Of a stretch of 64,000 nucleotides of DNA, positions 1 to 27,165 are shown one piece after another (position 1 is the stretch's first letter; each line of letters opens with the position of its first letter). The notes below the pieces were generated by a model, which was given only the letters and a program-made list of their open reading frames with translations, was not told where the DNA came from and searched no databases. The translations under genes and the position numbers were made by a program. Location of the stretch: contig NC_052017.1 in NCBI RefSeq assembly GCF_015832195.1, positions 91,166,429-91,230,428 of the forward strand, given 5' to 3'. The stretch comes from Motacilla alba alba (taxonomy: Eukaryota; Chordata; Aves; Passeriformes; Motacillidae).

Positions 1-2498
1 CGCCTACCAGAGCTTACTACAATACAGGTTCACGGAAGCTCTTTAAAGAGGCAGCCCATCCTTTCAGCACTCACAGATATAAGGCACACGTGTATTATCA
101 TATGGGATTCTCCCAAATGTGTCGTGGGACTGTTTTTCTTCAGTTGGGTCAGGGAAGAAACATATAGCTTCAACTTTTGTCTGGATGGAATGTTGTTGCC
201 TGAGTAGAATTAAATAAAAACTGAAGCTAAATGCTTCACAGTCCTTTTAAATGATACTGGCAACTTTTGCAAATATTTAGTTAACCTCTCCCTTTCTATT
301 TTCTTAAAGGTCCATGTTTGCCAAACAGGTGCTACTGTGAATTATGCTAATTAAGATATTTAAAAGTCATGGTAAACAGTCAAACATTAGATTCAATAAA
401 CAACAAATACGATTGCCCTGAATTAAACATTGCCCTGCCACACTGTTAGAAACACAGCGATATGGAAATAGTAAACCAGGAAACAGGCTTATGAGTTGAC
501 TCTGAAGGAATACTCTGAAATTACAATAAATTCCAGCCAGAGCTTGTTCCTAGGTCAGAAAAGTCTATTTTATTTCAGCCAAGTATCCCAAAAATTACCA
601 ATATCTGTTGTATGGATATGCCTTGCAGGTGGTGTCCAGAATGACTTTGGGTGATAAAAGGCAGTGGGGAATTTAATAAAAAAGTTAATTTTTTTTTTCC
701 CTCTTATGTTAAGTCAATTCTACCCAATGAATAGGGGGTTTGGCCTATTTTCACAAGCAGTTAACACTATGAAAGCAACCGTTGTTGTTTCATCATTAAT
801 TATTTGCACTAATTACCTGAAATAAAGTTTTCAAAAGCTGTTAAATTACTTTGAAGCCTACAATTAAAAAAAAATTATGGTGGCTATATTGCTCATTGAT
901 ATTTTGTGAGGATTAGTGTGCAGACACATTTCATTTAATGGCAGCACAGACAGGCTTGCCCAAACCAGCTTTATAATCCAGCTTAAATAAAGTAACAATA
1001 GGAATGAGGGCACAGCACTAAGCCTGTTGAGGACTCACAGTGTGGGATGCAGTTTGCACTGTCCTGCAAGTTCATTGCTATTATTAGACACACTACACAG
1101 GTGAAAGCTTGTTGAGGTGTGTCCATACATGCTACAGAGAGTTTCAGGGATTCTGGAGATGCAGCCACAGGCTGTTAAGTACCCATGGCTTCATTCAAAA
1201 CAAAGGCTTTTTACACTTTAGGCTTGACCTTGATGTGTATCTTCACCCAGCAGTGGGAGAGGCCCTCTCCCATCTGCATTGCAGTTTCTCATTGACACAA
1301 ATAACATTGCAGCCCAGCTTCGATATGAAATTAATGACATCCCAAAACTGGCCTTATCTCTGCTCCAGGTCTGGCCTATATTATGGAGAGGAATAAGTTG
1401 GAAGCTAGACAGAGAATTATGACTTTACTGCTGGTGTGGACCTCATAGTCAGAGCTCGGTGCACTCACGTGATGTGCATGCTTAACCTCAGGTGCTGAGC
1501 ATCACTGCAGCTTCTCAGCTCAGTCAAAATTTGGTGGAGGTGGTGAGACAGAGTCACCAGTCTATAGAGGGAGGGTGTTGACAGCCTCTAGAGTGACCTC
1601 TAACAGTACCAGTGCAGACAAAGCTGCAGGCATTTTTGAAGATAAGTCACACTTTCAAAGAGTTCTGAGACTTCTGCAGATGTTACCTTTAGTCTTGTTA
1701 CTGATTTGTGCCCATTCACTTATCACTGCAACAGCTTCACATGGAAATGAAAAATATACAGGATCAGCTCTTGCCTAAACAGACTTTGCCTCTATTTATG
1801 AACTTTGGCTGAAGCACAAGAAGTTTATCTAGAGAAAAACAGCACTGGAGACTAATGCAAGTATTTAATTAACATGGCAATTTTTCCTTTCTAGCTATGG
1901 AAAGAGATACATGAGAATGCTGTTGAGCTACCTTACCTATACCAACAAATTACACTGTTCTGGAGGCAGCTGGCAAAGAAATAATTGCTAACTGCAGGAA
2001 TGACTTGATGTATGGGCATTTGAGGGTAAACAGCTGCTAGAATACTGCTGCTCAGCTCTGTTCTGCATGCCAGTCTGGCCACAGAGCTGGTACCTAAAAA
2101 TTCTTGCCTTTCTGAAAGTCCTTTTAATAACCCCTATTATATGAAAGCAAAATATTTCTAATCTTTTTTTCAAGAATATGACCTCTCCTACTCAAAGACT
2201 GTGGGGTCAATTGCTCCATTTTCTAAGGAGATGCAAGCAGGCAGCTAATACATGTGTCTAAGTCCCACAGGATCTGCAATTCTAGAGGAAGAAATAGTCA
2301 GTAATTTAGTACAGTGAAATCAGGATAAACAATAACTTCTCATGTGCCAACTTCCAAATAATAACTGCAAGCCTTCCTCACTCTCTCCACAGCTCCTAAT
2401 ATCTTGCACCTGATAGTTGAAAGATCTGTGCATATGAGAACATGCATCCAGTAATTTGGATTAGCTGCAAATCTGCCTATATGTTATTTTTTTTAGTC

Positions 2499-2594
2499 CT
2501 TTTGTGGAGGACTTTCTTTAATCTGAAAAATATCCAGAGAAATTTATTTTTGTGGAGGATTTTATTTAATCTGAAAATTATCCAGAGAAACGTA
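2499..2594 (+). repeat. Tandem duplication of 48 bp
   Basis: TGTGGAGGA, AATCTGAAAA and ATCCAGAGAAA each recur exactly 48 bp apart (2503/2551, 2520/2568, 2532/2580). The two copies differ at several bases, so the duplication is not recent. The period is a multiple of three, but the surrounding frame has no gene character. Confidence 0.85.
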
Positions 2595-4377
2595 ATAGAG
2601 TTCACTGATACCTCAACTAATAACCCAAGATCAAACCATTTCGGATTAGTGTACCATAAATCATTTTCAATTAATAAATTGACTTTAAATAGCTACTAAG
2701 AGGTATTCTTTCATTAGAAATAGGTTTAAGTACTGTGACAAATTACCGTTATTAGACTCAAACCTAAGGCTTCCTGAATAACTTGGTTATAAAAATTATA
2801 GCAAGCTTACTCACAAAATCGCTTCTACCCTCACCCTCTTCCTTCTGCCCCAACATACTGCACATACTTGAATATGGCCAGATTTTGTCTGGAAGAGGAG
2901 GAAAAGAGTGTTTTGCTACTGCAATGTAAATGAAGGTCTAGCTTGGTCAGAACCACTGAAGGATGCCTGGAAATGTGCTTGTAGTAGGCAGACTGAGAAG
3001 GACAGCAAATCATGCAGCTGTAGAAATTAGTTTAAAACCGATTGTTTAGTTGTTTAGTCACTAGCTATGGCTGAGCCTTCCACATGTGGTAGTTCATACA
3101 GCCTGTCCCAGCACAGCATAGCCTTTGCCTGGTGTGCAGAATGAGGGAAGGAGCTGGAGTACCTAACGATTGCGCTCCAGCCACGGCAACAGAGCCGGGA
3201 CGGGATGGAGTCAAGGCGGGATGGGGCAGGCTGGGAGCGGGGCAGCTGGAACATTCTTCTGCCTGATGTATTTTCCATTGGCCAGATGTTCCCCAGTTGA
3301 CATGAGCTGCGAGAAGCTGCCTGCGCCACTCCCGGAGGGTGTTCTGACCCCTGGGAAGCACTAAAGAGGCCCAGACCTGCCCAGCATTGAGAAGGCACAA
3401 AGGTATTTCGGAGCTCTGATCCTCTCTTCTCCCACTCAGTCCCAGTGCCAAGCTCAGCTGTGGCGCAGGAGCTCAGCGGTGGCGCAAGATTCATTTTGTG
3501 CATTAACCCGATGAGCTACGGTACCATCTGAGACCAACATGCAGCTAATTGCTGTGAGAACTAAACTTTGAATTTCCTGACCTATTCAAAGTTTGAATTT
3601 CCCATTCACTCCACACTCCCGTACTAACAGATGGTCTACAGGGTGTAGCTTCAAAACTTCCTGCATCAGAGCATATGCAAAGACAACAAGAGGAGATTAA
3701 TTGCACACTCCTGGAAACCTGCCCTTTATTTGCAGAATGGTGAAATTCTAAATAAGTCAATTAACGTGCCCAAGCAGCCCCCATCTTCCACGCAGATAGT
3801 GTTGGCTGAAAGTCTTCCGCCCAAGCTATCCCTGCCATGTGGAGCTGGAAAAGCACTGGTTACAGGAGCTGACTCATCAGCTGACTAGCCCACAACCTCA
3901 GCCACAAAGGACCAAAAATGCTGGTGGTGGCATGAAGCGTGTGGGTGGGAGCAAGGAATAAGCAATCATCTGGCAGCCTAATGCAGAAGGGAGGGTTGAC
4001 AACAAGCCATTATTTATTCCCCCCTCCCGCCCTAAGGCTCATCCCTCTGCTTCAGTGATTCTCATCATCTTGACGCTGTGGTAGGGCTCTTTGTAGGGGA
4101 GGGAATGAAAGGTACATCCCCTCCCTGTGGCCCATGCAATGAAAGCATCAGCAGGCTATCTGAGCTCACCACACCCAGATCTCTTAGGGCAAAAGGCCCT
4201 CACGGAGGGGAATGGAAAAGAGGTTTGCCTGGTCCTGTTTTCACCCAACAGGAGACTAGAACAATGTCCTGTTGCAAAAAAAAAAAGGACATCATTGCTT
4301 TCCCACCAAAGTCAGTTACTGGAGATAAGAGATGGAGATCCAGTTCTGGAATGGCAGATGTAACCAAAAGTTTTTAG

Positions 4378-4615
4378 GAGTTGAGCAAGGAAAATAGAAA
4401 AAAAGGGAGAATGTTGTAGTGAAGATGGGAAAAGACAAGGGGGAAAAACCTATATGGAGAAAACAAGAAAAACTACAGAAGAGGAAGATGCAAAAGAGAA
4501 AATTTTACAAAGTAGTTAGGTGGATTATCACTTTAAAAGGCTGCTAGAGAAAGAGAAGTGGAAGAGAAGTCACCAAGTTAAACAGCAAAAATAAAAAGAA
4601 AAAAGAAAACTGGCA
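4378..4615 (+). repeat. Purine-rich tract
   Basis: About 240 bp are dominated by A and G on the plus strand (GAAAATAGAAAAAAAGGGAG, GAAGAGGAAGATGCAAAAGAG and similar). Low complexity. It is the main feature of this part of the AHRR intron. Confidence 0.6.
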
Positions 4616-7317
4616 GATTTAATTAAAACTCAACATGAAAGTACACTGATAAAGTCCCCCAAATTCTTCATATGCACCACATTTTCTCCATATAAATCTA
4701 AGTTAATTTTTGCGTGTTCATTCCTTCCAGCAGCCTTCAGCACTGCTAATCTACCTATAGTATGGTCAGTTGGTCCCGAATTTAACTAGCACAAAACATT
4801 CCCCAGCCACATTATTGGTGTGGTGATGGTGTGACTTCACACCTCCCAGGCTTTAATCTTTTCAATGGTATTTTTGTTATGACTCTGAAAAATATATTTA
4901 ACTTCAGGCAATGTGTTTTTTGAAACACTGGGGCAGATTTTGAAAGCCTGGCTTGTATTACTCCACTAATGCCAAGGTTAAGCAAAACATAATAAGGAAT
5001 TAAGGACATGACCAGTTGTCTTTATGTTTCCGCCCCAACCAAACTTGTTGTTTTCTGAGAAAAGGCTTTTTACCCAAATTTTGCCTACAGTAGGTCTTTC
5101 CTGGCAAATTGCCTCAGTGGAAAGGAGATTAAGTTTCTCAATGTCCTCTTTTCTTGGAAACTTTCTGTTACATTTCCCAGTCTCCAATACTGGCAGCTCA
5201 GGGCACAGGAATCTACAGCTTGAAAGTCTTCCCCAACATGTTTTTCGCATGCTGCTGTATTGGCACTTGGCAAGAGAGTGATGAAGAGTCACAACACTGT
5301 AGTTTGCAGCTTTTCTCTGGCTGGAAAAACTGCACTAGTTGAACATAATCTTCAGAGAGTCAGAAGACAGAATATCTGCTGAGGCTACAGTATCTAAAGT
5401 AAGCAAGCTGACCCCTGTGTGGAGATTGTGACTTGACTTGACTAGATAAAGACAAGATAAATAAATTCCTCTTTCCCAAATGATCTCTTGGAACTCAGTG
5501 TCCCTGCGCTAAGTGTTGCTGTAAGGGGCACATCTTCTGTCCAGAAACTGACCTCTCCTCCCAGCTCATGCTTACAGGGGTGACAATCTTAGCCACTCTA
5601 CTGGTTTTAAAGATACTATCAGCTGCTACCGCGATACTTTTAAGGTATGATGGCAAAGTAACCTTCAAACTGACATTGTCTCTGCTTTCCTAACCATAAC
5701 TTGGCAGCAATAAATGGAGGGTGCATCACTGTCCTGAAATGATATGGCACTTACTTACTGCCAGACTTATTAAAAATTTCTGAAGTGCTTGGTGGCATCA
5801 ATAAAAATGAAGAATGCATGTTGTAATGTGCAATACCTTCAGACTCTCTGACGTGTTACTGAGTATGTTTGGCTCAGAAGAAAGAGTTCTTCCCTTAGGG
5901 GGACATACATTAAACCCTACATTGCTAGGGTTTAATACAATTCTGGTGGTCCTGAAGAAGTGCTGAAAACAATCAAAACCTCTATCACCCATCGTAATTT
6001 GAGAGCATTCTGCACCTCTAAAAATTAATAATTTCAAACATTGCTAATTTCCTCTTAGAAATATTATTTGCTGTGAGATGTACAGCCTTTTCCTATATGC
6101 CACTGTGTAGATGCAGTGTAGAAAAAGCATGGAAAGAACAAATACAATTTCATTTTTTCTTCATGTGCTGTTATGGTCCTTATAACAACATATTAAAATA
6201 TTCTCCACATAAATCCTTACATTCACCAGCTGAGGATACATTATTAAGGCTGAATTATTTATCCTGTCAAGAAACGCTTTCATGAAGCATTGTTTATTGT
6301 GCCATTTTCCCATACAAGGTTTGTAGGGGTCATTTGATGGCATAACACTGGTTTAATAAATTATTTGGAACAAAATGTAGAGGGTTTGTGACAGGTTTTC
6401 ACTGACACTGATATACAACATAATACCAACATACAGAAGATTACATTTGCTGCACAGATATTGAAATAGTCAGGGGAATATATAAGATTAATATAAGGTG
6501 GCATGTTTTGCCTGTATACAACTAGTAAAATGGTTATGAAGTTGTCAATAGACTGGAAAAAAACCCCAAAACCTTAAAACATGTTCTGTTTTGACTTATT
6601 TCTGATTTTTGCTTGTTTAGAGTCCTCTTAACTTCTTTCAGCTCTTTCCAATATGTAAGTAGCCAATTTATATTGCAGGTTCAGATGTAAATAGGAATAG
6701 TGGACATTTACTTATTATAACAAATATTTACTTCCTATGTACCTTCAACTTTATATATTCCATGGAGATATAAAGAGGAAATGCATTGAAGGGATTTCAA
6801 TAGAATTTTAGGGACATGGTAAGTTCATATGATAGATACTTTGGCAAGACTGTTGTGTAGCATCAAACTTTCACAAAAGTAATGATGAGCTTCTTTAAAA
6901 GAAGTTCTAAAGTCTGCTTGTAACTTCTCTTACTGAACATCTAAGTTTGCTGATATACATTCTTCTTCTACTTGATGTCAAGATTTTAGAAAATTTGTCA
7001 GTTGTATGACCTACTGTGTTGCACCAAAAAGTGTAATAAAATTAAGACTGGACTTATAAAGGGAACCCTGATGTGCCTCATCTAAAAAACTTGCATTTCA
7101 TTTCATGGTGGGGAACTTTCAGAGCACTGACTAATATGTTACTGTTACATTAGATAGAGAAGAGAATCATCTGTGTTGAAAAAGACACTAAACCAAACAC
7201 AATTAAACAAAGACAAGTCCTTTAGAGTGATCCATTAAGCCAAACTGTAGGACTATCACACAGCAAAGTGGGGCAAGCTTTGCAAAAACCAGCCCCCTAC
7301 TCGTATTTTATATGGCT

Positions 7318-7663
7318 CAGTGGGGACCTTGTCACTCTCCACAATCACCTGAGAGTGTAGCCAGGTAGGGGTCAGCCTCTTCTCCAGGCAATCAGCAGCA
7401 GGATGAGAGGGCACAGTCTTAAGCTGCACTTGGGGTGGTTCAGCTTGGACATTAAGAAGAACTTCTTCACTAAAGGATCTTTAAGTATTGGAATGGCCTG
7501 CCCAAGGAGGTGGTGGAGTCATAGTCCCTGGAGGTGTTCAAGAAAAGACTGGACGTGGCACTTAGTGCCATGGTCTAGTTGACAAGGTGGTCATCAGTCA
7601 AAGGCTGGCCCTGATGACCTTGGAGGTCTTTTCCAAAGTAGATGATTCTGTGATTTTGTGATC
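7318..7663 (+). repeat. CR1 LINE, 3' end
   Basis: This is a sense-oriented CR1 3' fragment. Recognisable consensus blocks include GGGGTCAGCCTCTTCTCC, the CAGTCTTAAGCTG block, GGAATGGCCTGCCCAAGGAG, and the terminal GATGATTCTGTGATTTTGTG. It is about 346 bp, heavily 5'-truncated as most CR1 copies are, and contains no intact reading frame. It lies in the AHRR intron left of the bHLH exon, antisense to the gene. Confidence 0.93.
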
Positions 7664-10600
7664 CTCATTGTATCAGAATTCTCTGCAGAGCTTTACTATG
7701 TGCTGTAGCCCTAGAGTCAGCAGTAGGAAAGTGAGAAGGGAAGCTAGGAGGACAATCTCCCACACTATTCACTAGCTGAAAACTATTTGTCTTCTTTGTC
7801 TTCAAAGTCCTATGCAATTACAATATGCCAAACTAAATTCCTTGTTCTGTTGGATAAGAAGTATTGTCTTTCCTTTAAAACATATCTGTGTTTAAAATGA
7901 GAAACAAAATAAATCATTTTCTTGACAGTAAAGATACACGCTTCCTCTCAGTGATGGTAATCACTCATGAAGCTGAGAACAAGTGTAAACCAAGCCAAAG
8001 TTCATGCCTGGGGGAATGCTTTCCTTCCCATCCACTGCATAAGTGATAAGGACAAAACTACTGCTAGTATCTTCTGTAGTCACCGAAATTGCTAGCAAGT
8101 TCTGAAGTAAAAATGCCGTTTTTCTTATGATGAAAACCAGTCTTGTTTCCATATCCAAGGAACATATGGGTTACAGTGGAACTAAACTCCAAGTTTTTCC
8201 TCAGTCTCCAAGATCTAAACATAATTTAACTCAAGAGAATTAGATCAATAAAAGTCCCTTACTTAGAGCTCAGGATAATGGAATTTGAGCCATGCAGGCT
8301 GTGAGAGTATTTCAACAGCTGGCACCAGGCTGGGCCAAGAAGGGCCTTAGCTGCAGAGCAGGGATTAAGCAAGCACAGTGCACAAGCAAGATGAACATCA
8401 CTGAATACAAAAGACAATGTGTATATCAGTCTCCTGGATTAGATGGACCCAGATTTTTCCTTGCCACTTGCATTTACCACATTTATTTACACATCCTTGC
8501 CACGTTCATTTACATTTATGCGATGTGAGATGCACAGTGTGAGTTAAGCAAATGCACTGAGCACAAAAGCCTACCAAATCAAAATGGTTAAGAATGACTG
8601 AGCAAGCTGGAGAAAGTTGAAGATGCACACTCAATGGCTCACAATATTTTGGGCACTTTCCCTAGCACTGGACCAATGTGGAAGCTGTGGGATCACCTAT
8701 AAAATCAGGCATCGTGTGTGTGGCTGACCATGTGTCTGGTCCTGAGTGTACTTCTATTGTCAGTAGAAACAGTGGAACTCTCCCAGTGCCAAATGCCTTC
8801 AGGAGAAATCGAACAAAGATTCCACTCATGTCACTTGTCGTTTCCAGCTCCCTGGTTTTTGTAATCAGTCTTGATAAAAGCAAAAGAAACATTGAAGCCT
8901 ACAGGGATGTTTGGGTGGCATCCAGCAATAGAAAAGTTGTATGAGATGCAGATTCAGAATTACAAGAGGAAGTTCTGCAAGAAGAATCCTAGTGATGGTG
9001 CGTTTCCCAAGGACAGTGTAAAATCTGTGTAGTCCAGGCTTTCTCATGCAGGTGAATAAATCAGTCTAACAGCTCTGAATTTGTAATAGCTCTGGTAGTA
9101 TAAACAACTCACAGCACATGAAACAAGCACCAAGGAGCACCAGAAAATATCTGAAAATTATTTATAACTGAAACTAAGATCCTTCATTTGCCAGTACTCA
9201 AGAAAATAAGTATTGAATTTAGAGCCAGTCTCAGAACATGACACTGAACGTAGTGTTGCACAGATGGGTTCCCTTGATCTTCAAAGTTTATGGGAATTCA
9301 GACAATTTAAATTTGTCTTGTTCTTCCTGAATATGGGTTCATTCTGAAGTAAATCCTGCTTGTAAATCAACACTCGTCCTACAAAACTGGTCTTGTTTGC
9401 AGGAAACTAAAGAGAAAACTAGCCAGGAGAAGGAGGTACACCCTCTTACAACAAGACAGCAAGAGCAGACACAGTTCTCCTCCAAGAGTCAGCAAAGGCC
9501 TCCCAAGGACAGAGAGATCTCCAGATTATGCAAGAGGACCTGTAGTGCAAAACAGCCTCAGTTATTTGTCACATGGAATGAATGGTGTTCCCAGGAAACA
9601 AGGGGAAGAGAAAATATTGACCCATTAGTATAAGCAATATGTCCCAATAAAATGGTCTCCCTGGCAATTAAATATATTTAAAAATCTAGTCAAAATAATG
9701 TTTGAAAATGGGTAGTGTGGAGGAGATTCACTTTGCAGTGGCTTCTCTGCAAAGAAGTCCAGCCAGATCTCAGGGAGGGATTAATGCAGCTATCCTGCCT
9801 AAAGTCTTGACACTTCTACTAAAATTTCACTGATGTAGTATTTTAGCACTTGATTAGAAAATGATTTGCAGACAGTAGGTCTTCCTTCAATTATTTACTT
9901 ATATACCACTTATGCAGAAGAACAGTTTTTCCTTTTTTTCAGTTGCTGTATTGCTAAAAAGATGGTAAAATTAGAGAGAAGTAGAAAATGTTCGAGAAAA
10001 TTAGAGAGTGGAAAATGTTTCTTTCATGAGCAGTCCATTTTTGGCCAAAACACTCCAAATATTGGTGCAATTTGAACACACCAGTTCAACATAGCCACAG
10101 GAATAATCTTACCTGTTGGCCACTCTGACAATGAATGTTTCTTTTCAGTACAAGTCATTGAATATGCTGTCCTAAACTACCCAAATGCTTACAATCTAAT
10201 TAAGCTACACCCATGGACTACAGCAATATATATGCTAAAGACATTTTGTATGTGTTCAAAAAAGGAAAGTCCTTATTTCTCTTCCAAGGAAAAAAAAGTC
10301 ATTCAGACATTCCATTTCAGAGGACAGGACTGGGAATGCTCTAACTCAGTAGAAGATGCCTTTTAAAATCAAACTTCTAATTGTTAAAAAACTCAAATAT
10401 ACTGGAGAATTCTTGACTCAAGGTATAAGCTTCAACCCTAACTAATCAGAGGAACACAAATTGAATCTTTGATTTGTGTCTCAAAGTACAGGTTTAATTA
10501 AAAAAAAAAAAAAAAGAAGTTTGAGGATAATCTGAAAACCTCTAATTATTTACATAATGGAAATAAATATATAAGTCATACCAAGAAAAGACAGGTGGGA

Positions 10601-10732
10601 ATGAAGGGATAGAATCAATGAGGTATAATTTTCTCCTTCTTGTTGTTTGTTGGTTTAGGCATTTTATCCTGTTCTTATAAATCTATCTTATAATATTTAT
10701 TGGTATCTGTTCTAAATATATCCATTATAAAG
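7664..10732. other. AHRR intron, nothing recognised
   Basis: Lies between two CR1 copies. Short open frames only, with no coding similarity. A weak 30-bp near-duplication (AAAATTAGAGAG...GAAAATGTT) is visible at about 9965-10020. Confidence 0.6.
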
Positions 10733-11199
10733 GACCTGGAGAGAGTCCAGTGAAAGGACACAAAAATGATGAAGAGACTAGAGCACTTCTCCTGTGAGGA
10801 GAGGCTGAGAGAGTGAGAGAGCTGGAACTTTTCAGCCTGGAGAAGGGAAAGCTCAGGGTGGATCTCATCAGAGTATAAATACCTAAAGGAAGGGTGGAAA
10901 GAACAGCAAGGTTCTTTTCAGAAGTGTCCAGTGACAGGATCAGAGTAAAAGAGTACAAAGTGAAGCACAGGGGGTTCTCTCTGAACACCAGGAAACACAT
11001 TTTCACTGTGAGGGTGACCAAGCATTAGCTGAGGTTGCCCAAGGACACTGTGGACTCTCCATCCGTGAAGATATTCAAAAACTATCTGGACATGGTCCTG
11101 GGAAACTGTTTCTCAGTGACCTTGCTTGAGCAGGGGGCTTGGATCAGGTGACCTCCAGAGGTTCCTTCCATCTTCAACCCATCTGTGAATCTGTGATTC
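10733..11199 (+). repeat. CR1 LINE, 3' fragment
   Basis: A sense-oriented CR1 tail runs from GACCTGGAGAGAGTCCAG, through the GAGCACTTCTCCTGTGAGGAGAGGCTGAGAG block and GAAACACATTTTCACTGTGAGGGTGACC, to the tail TCTGTGAATCTGTGATTC. It is more diverged than the 7.3 kb copy and carries small indels. It lies in the AHRR intron, antisense to the gene. Confidence 0.9.
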
Positions 11200-24623
<13,424 letters not shown>

Positions 24624-25559
24624 TCAGACTGCTCTACAAAATGACAGCACTGAGAAAGTTCCGCCGAGGAAAATGTTTGTTCCTTGAGTGTGACATTCAG
24701 CAACACTAAAAAGCATGGTGGCATTAGTGAAGATAGAAGCTTACAGCTTATTCAATTTCCTACCCTAATATTATTAGAATATTGATGTCTATGTTCAATT
24801 TTCATTTTTTCCAATTAAGTATACTATGCATGATATAAAATGGTTATAGAACACATCCTGTTTACTGGATATCCAAATTTTTTTCCTTTCCCGGCTCATT
24901 TCTAAATTCAGCTAAACAAATAAGAATGAATAATACTACCAGTCATCTGCAGGGAGGATTTCACAGCTTTTAAAATACACAGGAATATTATCTCCGTTAC
25001 TGACATTGTGACTAGGAGGTTGCAATTATTCAAATCAGCATTTCTCCAGATCCTCACATCCTCATTTTTAAAGGCTGGAAATATAGCTGTCGGCAGCTCA
25101 AGATGTGACACACAGTTTTGTGGTTAGCACTAGGACCCAATGTAGTGCTGACTGAGGTGACAATTTTCACACAAAACTTGGTCTAATTGATTGATTTGAG
25201 TATGTTAGCCCTAGAGACGTTGCAGGGTGGGAAAAAGTCTTTGCATTCAGTCTGTTTAAATCTTTTGGAGATTAGCTGAATATCAAAGTCTCTTGATTTT
25301 CTGTCTGAAAGAATATTTTAGTCATGCTGAGTGCTGTTCAACAGTGGGTGCATGCTGCCAGAGAGGTTAGTGTACCTCAAGAGTAATTGCTGTTTTGTGT
25401 AAAACACAAAATTAAAGGAAACTTCTATGTCACTGAATCAAATCCCATGCTGGTGAACATGTGTGTCAAGTAAAGCAAATAATAAACTTGCCGAGCTTAA
25501 TTAAAAAACCCTTTAGAATGTTTTTTTTTTTTCATTGAAAGACAGCTTTCTGATAACTA

Positions 25560-25830
25560 GAAACCTTTTGCCTTCCAGCTTAAATTTGTTCATGGTCATT
25601 TTATGCCCATTTGTTCTTCTGCCAACATTGTCTTTTAGTTTAAATAGCTCTTCCTCCTCCATTGTGTTTACTCATTGGCATATTTTTAAATATCAGTCAT
25701 ATCTTCAGTCAGCCTTCATTTTTCTATTCTGGGACAACTCAAACTCTTTTATTTCCCTCTCATGTTACAAACTGTTTTTTTTTTCTTTCGATCATTTTAG
25801 GAGAACAAACTTGAGCCCAGTTTACTAAGC
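25560..25830 (-). repeat. Old CR1/L3-like LINE fragment
   Basis: The plus strand reads CCAGCTTAAATTTGTTCATG, then a CATTTGTTCTTCTGCCAAC block, then TTTAGTTTAAATAGCTC. I recognise this as the reverse complement of the 3' part of an ancient amniote CR1/L3-type LINE. It is strongly diverged, lacks the modern avian tail, and encodes no protein. Confidence 0.65.
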
Positions 25831-26503
25831 AAAATCTAAAATGTATTTCATGCATGCAAGCACATCATCCTTTGCTAAATTGAGATACCTTAGGTCTACT
25901 GTGTTTCCCTCATCTGGAAAATCAGTTATTGTGTCAACAGACAGCTAGCAGGTTACTTTGGCAAAATTATTTAAATCTACATTCCATTTTTACTCCAACT
26001 AACTACAGCTGTTATTTGTTCTTTCCTTCTGAGAATTCATTCTAAAATGATGCATAATATAGAGATCAGACTAATTGCCTTCTCTCAAATGCAGGTTATG
26101 GTGGAAACACCAGTCATTCTCCAGTTGGTGCAGTGTCAGGAATTAAGTTCTTCCAGAAACAGGACCATATTTTCCACTATTACTGGAATCATTTCCTGCG
26201 ATCTCAGATGGGTGAACTGCCTGTCCAAAGTTGATGAGTGATATGATTCTGTGCAATAAATACTGCTGCAGGTTAAGATTATGCCACAGCCTCTGCTTAG
26301 ATTAAGCCTTCTTGCCACCTTTAAAGAACTTGTTAAATAGGTTTAATCTGCAAGCTCTTTCTTTTTAACAGTCTGCCAGTTTTTAAGATTACATCTACCC
26401 TAACAGGTTTCCTCCTTCAGCTGGAAACTACAATGGTGTGGAGATGCCAAAAGAACTGCAGTTTCTTCTGAAACCTTACATTAAAATGTATTTTCTTTGT
26501 ATT

Positions 26504-27165
26504 TGTGGTGGACTGACACTCTCTGGATACAAGATACCCCACCAAACCCACTCTACCACTCCCCTCCTCAGCAGGACAAGGGAGAGAAAATACAACAAAT
26601 GGCTCATGGGTCAAGATAAGGAAAAGGAGAGATCACTCACCACTTACTGACAAAACAGACTGAACTTGGGGAAATTAGTTTAATTTATTGCTAATCAAAT
26701 AAGAGCAGGGTAATGAGAAATAAACCCAAATCTCAAAAATATCTTCCCCACAACCCTTCCTTTCTTCCAAGGCTCAACTTCACTGCATTTTCTCTACCTC
26801 CTCCCCCTGCAGCAGCACAAGGGGATGGGGAATGGAGGCTGTGGTCAGTTCATCACACTCTGTCTCTGCCACTCCTTCCCCCTCAGGGGGAGGACTCCCC
26901 ACACTCTCCCACGAACTTCTCCAACATGAGTTCTTCCCACGGGCTGTAGTTCTTCACAAACTGCCCCAACATGGACCCAGTCCTTCACGAACAGGCTGCC
27001 CAAGCATGAGCGCTCCTTGGGATCACAAGTCCTGCCAGCAAACCTGCTCCAGTGCGGGTCCTCTCTCCATGGGTCCACAGATCCTGTCAGAACCCTGCTC
27101 CAGCACAGGTTTCCCATGGGTCACAGCCTCCTTCAGGCATCCACTTGTTCTGGAATGGGGTGCTC
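26504..27165 (-). mobile_element. ERV LTR, 3' two thirds, inverted and cut
   Basis: This is the reverse complement of an avian ERV LTR. It begins with the LTR 3' terminus (TGTGGTGGACTGACAC) and runs through the CTCCCCTCCTCAGCAGGACA block and CCCTCAGGGGGAGGACTCC, followed by degenerate TCCAGCRYGGG-type sub-repeats. It stops abruptly at 27165, where the inverted-repeat arm begins. Compared with the solo LTR at 34599-35681 it lacks the 5' third. That third is found, flipped, at 28395-28759. The ORFs across it are antisense artefacts. Five bases before it (GTATT) resemble the flank next to the other piece (ATATT on the same strand), a possible decayed target-site duplication. Confidence 0.85.

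Larger units (their letters stand above)
1..7317. other. AHRR intron, left part, no recognisable element
   Basis: AT-rich sequence without exons, RNA genes or repeats that I can name, apart from the 48-bp duplication at 2.5 kb and the purine tract at 4.4 kb. A moderately GC-rich patch at about 3050-3500 has overlapping open frames on both strands but no family similarity. The AHRR PAS exons, expected in this direction on the minus strand, were not seen. Confidence 0.6.
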